Of a DNA stretch of 18,992 nt, positions 15,480 to 18,992 are shown piece by piece (position 1 is the first letter of the stretch; every line of letters starts with the position of its first letter). The position numbers were made by a program, and so were the translations under genes. Under the pieces are notes generated by a model, which ran no database searches, was not told the origin of the DNA, and saw only the letters and a list, made by a program, of their open reading frames with translations. Source of the stretch: an uncultured Oscillospiraceae bacterium (GTDB taxonomy: Bacteria; Bacillota; Clostridia; Oscillospirales; Oscillospiraceae); contig CAAEDD010000190.1 in the NCBI GenBank assembly GCA_900754515.1, forward strand, positions 1-18,992. Direction: 5' to 3'.

Positions 15480-15515
15480 CCCCGGGCCTGCGGGAAATCG
15501 CAGATCCGGGGTTTT
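15480..15515. terminator. Bidirectional terminator between comM and rodA
   Basis: CCCCGG (15480-15485) pairs with CCGGGG (15506-15511) and, after a 2x2 internal loop, CTGCG (15488-15492) pairs with CGCAG (15499-15503) around a GGAAAT loop. On the plus strand TTTT follows (15512-15515); on the minus strand the hairpin is followed by TTCAAAACTTTT. It lies between convergent genes and can serve both. The preceding stretch 15359-15479 holds no gene I can support. Confidence 0.8.
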
Positions 15516-15529
15516 CATTAAATTTAAAA

Positions 15530-16693
15530 TCAATATATTAGTGAGAAGTGTTCCGGCTTAAGCTTGTATTTTATACCCGACACCAGGCCCATGGCGCCAA
15601 ACATGGTTACCATGGATGAGCCCCCATAGCTGAAGAATGGCAGAGTAATTCCTATAACCGGGGTAATTCCTATATTCATGCCGATGTTTATAAAGGTTTG
15701 GAATGTAACGGCTGCAGCCACGCCGATACAAACCAGCATGTCGAAAGTGCGGCCGGATTTGAGCCCGACGCGTACACAGTGGATAATGATTATCATCAGC
15801 AGCAAAATGACTGCCAGACAGCCTATCATTCCCAGGTTTTCCCCCACGCAGGAGAAAATGAAGTCCGTGTGCTTACCGGTGAATATGGAGGGAGAGTGTC
15901 CCTCCTCCACGCCGGTAAGGCGTCCGGAGGACAAAGTAAGTTTGCTCTGGGTAGTCTGCCAGGTTATACCCCAGCCGTCAGGGTCTATGCTGGGATCATA
16001 GGGAGCCACCAGACGCTGCTTCTGATAGTCTTTGAGGAAATAGTTCCACAGAAGAGGTATGGCTGCGGCCACTGCCGCACCTCCGGCGGCAAACCAGTAG
16101 AGCCTGGCTCCTATGGCAAAGAACATGACAAGAAAGATTCCCAGGATAATAGAGGCGCTGCCCAGGTCGGAGGAAACCACCACAATGGCGCCGAATACCA
16201 GAAGGAAATGGGCGGCCATCTGTACCACCGACAAGAAAGAGTTCAGATCCTTATACTCCTTCAGATAGGTCATTTGCTTTGCCGCCACTATGATATAAAT
16301 AACCTTGATTATTTCCGAGGGCTGTATACCTATACCGGCAAAGCGGATCCAGCTCTTATTGCCTGTGCCGTCGTCCTCGCCCAGAAGCACCAGGGCTATG
16401 AGCAGGACGAGATCCACCACCATCAGCAGTTTCCACTGTTGGGCCATCAGATCCACATCAATGACGGTAAAAAGCACAAAGGCAATGATACCGATTATCA
16501 TTGAACCGATCTGCACCGCCAGGTACTTTGAAGGCTCCGACATATTCCATCCGCCCTCGTACATACCGGTGACCGCCTTCTCTATCATGGTTATACCGAA
16601 GATGGAACTTATGATACATATACACAGCAGGAAGATATCTGCCCGCTGGAAAAATTCCTTTATGTAGGGTTTGAACTTTCTGATTTCAGGCAC
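15530..16693 (-). CDS. rodA: RodA, SEDS-family peptidoglycan glycosyltransferase
   Basis: A 387-residue integral membrane protein with about ten helices. SEDS proteins polymerise lipid II into glycan strands; RodA does so with PBP2 in the elongasome. Signature segments are KSWIRFAGIGIQPSEIIK (113-130, with the conserved Trp115), SSDLGSA (174-180), GKHTDFIF (273-280, Asp277 in the position regarded as catalytic in RodA), and PVIGITLPFFSYGGSS (345-360). The start is a GTG, with GGAAAGG only about 2-4 nt before it, closer than usual; no better start exists, as the next ATG would delete the first helix. A single-gene unit divergent from tsaE and convergent with comM. FtsW or SpoVE is the alternative; the length, the short tails and the presence of mreCD-pbp2 nearby favour RodA. 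Confidence 0.85.
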   Translation of the reverse strand: MPEIRKFKPYIKEFFQRADIFLLCICIISSIFGITMIEKAVTGMYEGGWNMSEPSKYLAVQIGSMIIGIIAFVLFTVIDVDLMAQQWKLLMVVDLVLLIALVLLGEDDGTGNKSWIRFAGIGIQPSEIIKVIYIIVAAKQMTYLKEYKDLNSFLSVVQMAAHFLLVFGAIVVVSSDLGSASIILGIFLVMFFAIGARLYWFAAGGAAVAAAIPLLWNYFLKDYQKQRLVAPYDPSIDPDGWGITWQTTQSKLTLSSGRLTGVEEGHSPSIFTGKHTDFIFSCVGENLGMIGCLAVILLLMIIIIHCVRVGLKSGRTFDMLVCIGVAAAVTFQTFINIGMNIGITPVIGITLPFFSYGGSSMVTMFGAMGLVSGIKYKLKPEHFSLIY

Positions 16694-16765
16694 CGCCTTT
16701 CCAAGAATACGTTCTGTCTCTTCCGGGGGGAGATATACACAATATATCCCGGCGGATCATGGTTG

Positions 16766-16794
16766 ATTTTATCATATAATTGCTCTTTACGCAA
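16766..16794 (-). promoter_or_regulatory. Promoter for rodA
   Basis: On the minus strand TTGCGT (16794-16789), a 17-nt spacer and TAAAAT (16771-16766), preceded by TGA, which makes an extended -10. The leader would be about 66 nt. Confidence 0.55.
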
Positions 16795-16806
16795 CGGGGC
16801 TAACAG

Positions 16807-16815
16807 TGCTATAAT
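16807..16815 (+). promoter_or_regulatory. Extended -10 candidate upstream of tsaE
   Basis: TGCTATAAT matches a full extended -10 element; the -35 (TTTACG near 16786) is weak. Start near 16822 would give tsaE a leader of about 55 nt with GGGGA before the ATG. Confidence 0.45.
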
Positions 16816-16838
16816 AAGCTTTAGGCGAGTAAAATTAT

Positions 16839-16867
16839 TTGACAAATTGTGAAATTTATTCTATACG
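16839..16867 (+). promoter_or_regulatory. Second promoter candidate, very close to the tsaE start
   Basis: A perfect TTGACA (16839-16844), a 17-nt spacer and TATACG (16862-16867). The start site would fall at about 16873-16875, only two to four bases before the tsaE ATG, which predicts a nearly leaderless mRNA. Confidence 0.45.
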
Positions 16868-16876
16868 GGGAATACT

Positions 16877-17302
16877 ATGACAGAATTTATCAGCCGCAGC
16901 GAGCGGGATACGGAAGAGCTGGGCAGCAAGCTGGCCGCCGGCCTTCCCGGTGGCGCCGTTGTCGCCATGTACGGTGATTTGGGGGCCGGAAAGACTGCCT
17001 TTGTCCGGGGCATGGCCAGAGGGCTCGGCCTGGACTGCCGGGTGTCCAGCCCGACCTTCACCATTGTCAACGAATATCTGGGTGACCGTGAGCTTATACA
17101 TTTTGACATGTACCGGCTCTCCTCCGCCGAGGAGCTCTTCGATATAGGCTGGGAGGACTATCTCAGCCGGAGCGCCATATGCGCCGTGGAATGGAGTGAA
17201 AACGTGCAGGATGCTTTCTTTGGCGATGAAATAAAAGTTACCATAGAAAAGCTTTCGGACACGGAAAGAAAGATAACTATAGAGGGGGCCGAACTATGCT
17301 GA
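16877..17302 (+). CDS. tsaE: TsaE, ATPase of tRNA t6A synthesis
   Basis: A 141-residue P-loop protein, the usual TsaE size. With TsaB and TsaD it drives transfer of threonylcarbamoyl to A37 of ANN-decoding tRNAs; TsaE supplies ATP hydrolysis to reset the complex. Visible motifs are Walker A GDLGAGKT (33-40), the switch segment SSPTFTIVNEY (57-67), HFDMYRL (75-81) and EWSENV (105-110), all diagnostic. The start ATG has GGGGA 6 nt upstream. It overlaps tsaB by 7 nt, the expected pairing. Two possible promoters precede it, one of which would leave almost no leader. Confidence 0.95.
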   Translation: MTEFISRSERDTEELGSKLAAGLPGGAVVAMYGDLGAGKTAFVRGMARGLGLDCRVSSPTFTIVNEYLGDRELIHFDMYRLSSAEELFDIGWEDYLSRSAICAVEWSENVQDAFFGDEIKVTIEKLSDTERKITIEGAELC

Positions 17303-18000
17303 CCCTTGCCTTTGAGTCCTCCGCCAAGGCTGCCTCCGTGGCCTTGGTGCGTGATGGAAAACTTATATCTCAATACAGCCAGTGCAGCGGGTTGACCCAC
17401 AGCCGGACTCTGCTGCCCATGGCGGAAGATATGCTTAAGAATGCCGAACTCGGTCTGGACAAGGTGGACGTCTTTGCCGTTGCCTATGGGCCCGGTTCCT
17501 TTACCGGCATACGCATCGGGGTATCCACCGTCAAGGGCCTGGCCTGGGCCACGGAAAAGCCTTGCGTCGGAGTCTCCACCCTGGAGGCTATGGCTTGGCA
17601 CGGTCTGGCCGCCGGTGGCTATATCTGCCCCGTAATGGACGCCCGGCGTTCTCAGGTATATAATGGTCTTTTTAAAATAGAAGGCGAGAAGCCGATCAGG
17701 CTCTGCGAAGACAGGGCCATTGCCCTGCCGCTGCTTGGCGACGAGCTTAAAAAACTTGACGCTCCCGTTTTCCTTGTGGGAGATGGGGCAGAACTCACCG
17801 CCGCTTATCTGAAGGAGCAGGGTTTGCCCTATGTTCTGGCCCCGGATAACCTCCGCTGGCAGAGTGCCTGGGGCGTGGCTATGGCGGCCATGGACAAGAC
17901 ACCGGGCAATGCCGACGAGCTGCTGCCGGTATACCTGCGTCTTTCTCAGGCTGAGCGGGAGCGGCAGGAGCGTCTTGCCGCCGGTAATACCCGGCAATAA
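17296..18000 (+). CDS. tsaB: TsaB, t6A synthesis complex scaffold
   Basis: A 234-residue ASKHA-fold protein that binds TsaD and TsaE in the threonylcarbamoyl transferase complex and is itself catalytically inactive. The N-terminus MLTLAFESSAKAASVAL and the GPGSFTGIRIGVSTVKGLA segment (65-83) are diagnostic of TsaB (YeaZ). The ATG is inside the last codons of tsaE (7-nt overlap), with GAGGGGG 7 nt before it, implying coupled translation. In many Firmicutes rimI and tsaD follow; here neither does, and a hairpin at the stop codon ends the unit, so tsaD must be elsewhere. Confidence 0.94.
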   Translation: MLTLAFESSAKAASVALVRDGKLISQYSQCSGLTHSRTLLPMAEDMLKNAELGLDKVDVFAVAYGPGSFTGIRIGVSTVKGLAWATEKPCVGVSTLEAMAWHGLAAGGYICPVMDARRSQVYNGLFKIEGEKPIRLCEDRAIALPLLGDELKKLDAPVFLVGDGAELTAAYLKEQGLPYVLAPDNLRWQSAWGVAMAAMDKTPGNADELLPVYLRLSQAERERQERLAAGNTRQ

Positions 18001-18024
18001 ACAACAGCAGCGCTGTTTTTATTG
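17995..18024 (+). terminator. Terminator at the end of tsaE-tsaB
   Basis: AACAGC (18003-18008) and GCTGTT (18012-18017) form a stem around AGC, followed by TTTATT. Outer bases CAATAAA (17995-18001) and TTTATTG (18018-18024) extend it by 7 bp with one bulged C, so the tsaB stop codon lies in the stem. Confidence 0.55.
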
Positions 18025-18032
18025 ATAAACGT

Positions 18033-18079
18033 ACGGTTCTCTGCTGCGCTTCATATACTGTCAACACCGCAGCAGCCGT
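18033..18079 (+). other. Long-stem inverted repeat upstream of upp
   Basis: CTGCTGCG (18041-18048) and CGCAGCAG (18068-18075) are exact complements around a 19-nt loop, and ACGG (18033-18036) with CCGT (18076-18079) add four pairs past a TTCT bulge. It lies upstream of the likely upp start site, so it may be a DNA operator, part of the repeat, or the end of read-through transcript. Confidence 0.4.
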
Positions 18080-18086
18080 GTATATT
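18058..18086 (+). promoter_or_regulatory. Candidate promoter for upp
   Basis: CTGTCA (18058-18063), a 17-nt spacer and TATATT (18081-18086). The -35 matches four of six consensus bases. Start near 18093 would put repeat copy B in the leader. Confidence 0.4.
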
Positions 18087-18088
18087 GT

Positions 18089-18121
18089 GGATCTTTACCC
18101 GATATATGCGGTTCAAACCGG
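18089..18121 (-). repeat. Intergenic repeat copy B (upstream of upp)
   Basis: Reverse complement of this core reads CCGG.T..AACC.GCATA..TCGGG....GATCC and aligns to copy A at 13672-13705. It ends 27 nt before the upp ATG and lies in the opposite orientation to copy A. A GGTT/AACC inverted pair is visible at its end. Confidence 0.5.
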
Positions 18122-18148
18122 CTAAAAGAATACAAAGGAGATCTGAAG

Positions 18149-18778
18149 ATGAGCAAACTATGTGTTTTCGACCACCCTCTTATCCAGCATAAACTCTCCA
18201 TCCTCCGGGATAAGAACACCAGCGTAAAGGAATTCAGAGAGCTGATATCCGAAATAGCCATGCTGATGTGCTACGAGGCCACCAGAGATTTGCCCCTGGA
18301 AGAAGTGGATGTGGAAACACCCATAGCCGTAGCCAAGTGCCATCGTATCGCCGGCAAAAAGCTGGCCATCGTCCCCATCCTCCGGGCCGGCCTGGGCATG
18401 GTGGACGGTATGGTGAGCATGATGCCCAATGTGAAAGTGGGTCATGTAGGCCTGTTCCGTGATCCGGACACCCTGGAGCCCGTGAAGTATTACTTCAAGA
18501 TGCCCCCCGACATCAAGGAGAGAGACATCATTGTGGTAGACCCCATGCTGGCAACCGGCGGTTCCGCCTCCGCCGCCATCACCTTCCTGAAGGAAACCGG
18601 TGCAAAGCACATAAAGCTCATGTGCATCATAGGTGCCCCCGAGGGCGTGGAACGTATGCAGAAAGATCATCCCGACGTGGATATTTTTGTTGCCGCTATG
18701 GACGAGAAGCTCAACGACCATGGTTATATTGTCCCGGGCCTTGGCGATGCGGGCGACCGTATCTTCGGCACCAAGTAA
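18149..18778 (+). CDS. upp: Uracil phosphoribosyltransferase
   Basis: A 209-residue cytosolic enzyme making UMP from uracil and PRPP in pyrimidine salvage. Clear family marks: the N-terminal FDHPLIQHKLSILRD (7-21), VPILRAGLGM (75-84), the PRPP-binding loop VVDPMLATGGSA (129-140) and the uracil-binding YIVPGLGDAGDRIFGT near the C-terminus (193-208). Length is exactly that of Bacillus and E. coli Upp. The ATG has AAAGGAG about 9 nt upstream. It is probably a single-gene unit, between the tsaB terminator and a series of hairpins; no PyrR-type antiterminator was recognised in its short leader. Confidence 0.96.
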   Translation: MSKLCVFDHPLIQHKLSILRDKNTSVKEFRELISEIAMLMCYEATRDLPLEEVDVETPIAVAKCHRIAGKKLAIVPILRAGLGMVDGMVSMMPNVKVGHVGLFRDPDTLEPVKYYFKMPPDIKERDIIVVDPMLATGGSASAAITFLKETGAKHIKLMCIIGAPEGVERMQKDHPDVDIFVAAMDEKLNDHGYIVPGLGDAGDRIFGTK

Positions 18779-18790
18779 TCAGACAGCTAG

Positions 18791-18823
18791 CAGGGAGGCA
18801 GGCAAAAGCCGGTCTCCCTGTTT
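18791..18823 (+). terminator. Probable terminator of upp
   Basis: CAGGGAG (18791-18797) pairs with CTCCCTG (18814-18820), with an inner GGC-AAAA-GCC hairpin, followed by TTT. It begins 12 nt after the upp stop codon. Confidence 0.6.
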
Positions 18824-18824
18824 C

Positions 18825-18864
18825 AGCTTGTCAAAAAAGTCCTCACTGACTTTTTTGACAAGCT
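18825..18864. repeat. 17-bp perfect hairpin downstream of upp
   Basis: Arms 18825-18841 and 18848-18864 are exact reverse complements around a CTCACT loop, with A6/T6 runs inside the stem. It may act as a second terminator in either direction, or be one unit of the structured region that follows. Confidence 0.75.
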
Positions 18865-18867
18865 CCT

Positions 18868-18945
18868 CCCGCCAAGCATTTTACCTTTGGCAAAATGCTG
18901 CTACGCTCGAAAAGCCTTGAAAAATCAAGCCTTTTCTGTGGCGGG
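18868..18945. repeat. Three-way-junction inverted-repeat element
   Basis: CCCGCCA (18868-18874) pairs with TGGCGGG (18939-18945) and encloses two hairpins: AGCATTTT/AAAATGCT (18875-18882 and 18892-18899) and GAAAAGCCTTGA/TCAAGCCTTTTC (18909-18920 and 18925-18936, one mismatch). A further stem, GCGAGG-C-GGG / CCC-CCTCGC (18956-18979), follows. The layout is that of a folded dispersed repeat or a structured RNA; it is not coding. Confidence 0.55.
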
Positions 18946-18992
18946 TCATTGAAATGCGAGGCGGGCCTTGCCCCCTCGCGCTCCCCTGCGGC

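Noticed and set aside
18108..18124. GGTTCAAACC string resembling a tRNA T-arm
   Set aside because: The flanking bases do not form a five-pair T stem, and no acceptor, D or anticodon arm is found around it.
18633..18920. Frame running from upp through the hairpin region
   Set aside because: It begins as an out-of-frame shadow of upp and then reads through perfect inverted repeats; the apparent peptide comes from the stems.

Overview
The window reads as chromosomal housekeeping DNA from a Gram-positive Firmicute, most likely class Clostridia and probably an Oscillospirales-type gut lineage. Supporting signs are a DnaD/DnaI-type helicase-loading pair, the maf-mreC-mreD-pbp2 block, hisS-aspS adjacency, strong Shine-Dalgarno sequences, TTG/GTG starts, sigma-A-like promoters, moderately high GC with AT-rich intergenic gaps, and frequent ATA isoleucine codons. 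The genus cannot be fixed from sequence alone. No rRNA, tRNA, CRISPR array, transposase, integrase or phage gene was seen.

Layout: (1) 1-212, a possible tail of an upstream plus-strand gene and a perfect 38-nt palindrome acting as terminator. (2) 213-3152, a minus-strand operon dnaD-like, dnaI/dnaC-like helicase loader and a DUF2804 gene, with almost no gaps between them. (3) 3153-3408, a divergent promoter region. (4) 3409-9599, a plus-strand operon of a U32 'peptidase' (RlhA/TrhP-like RNA hydroxylation family), maf, mreC, mreD and the class B penicillin-binding protein PBP2. (5) 9739-10143, a methylglyoxal-synthase-family gene on its own promoter, ended by a strong terminator. (6) 10331-13494, hisS-aspS with a short leader and no T-box. 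(7) 13495-13843, a 349-nt non-coding stretch rich in inverted repeats. (8) 13844-15358, the comM/yifB AAA+ gene. (9) 15530-16693 on the minus strand, rodA, meeting comM at a shared bidirectional terminator. (10) 16877-18000, tsaE-tsaB, divergent from rodA. (11) 18149-18778, upp, followed to the end of the window by consecutive hairpins.

Themes: MreC, MreD, PBP2 and RodA are the membrane parts of the elongasome (lateral-wall peptidoglycan synthesis), but rodA lies about 6 kb from the others and mreB is not in the window. TsaE and TsaB belong to the tRNA t6A pathway, HisRS and AspRS charge tRNA, and the U32 protein probably modifies RNA, so translation is the second theme. DnaD-like and DnaI-like proteins form the helicase-loading theme.

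No wholly new multi-gene system is evident. The points most worth a second look are: a methylglyoxal-synthase homologue whose catalytic aspartate is alanine, with other active-site changes; a pair of related intergenic repeats in opposite orientation (upstream of comM and of upp); a branched-hairpin array after upp; tight coupling of a DUF2804 gene to the helicase loader; and HisRS/AspRS of subtypes unlike the usual Bacillus/E. coli forms.
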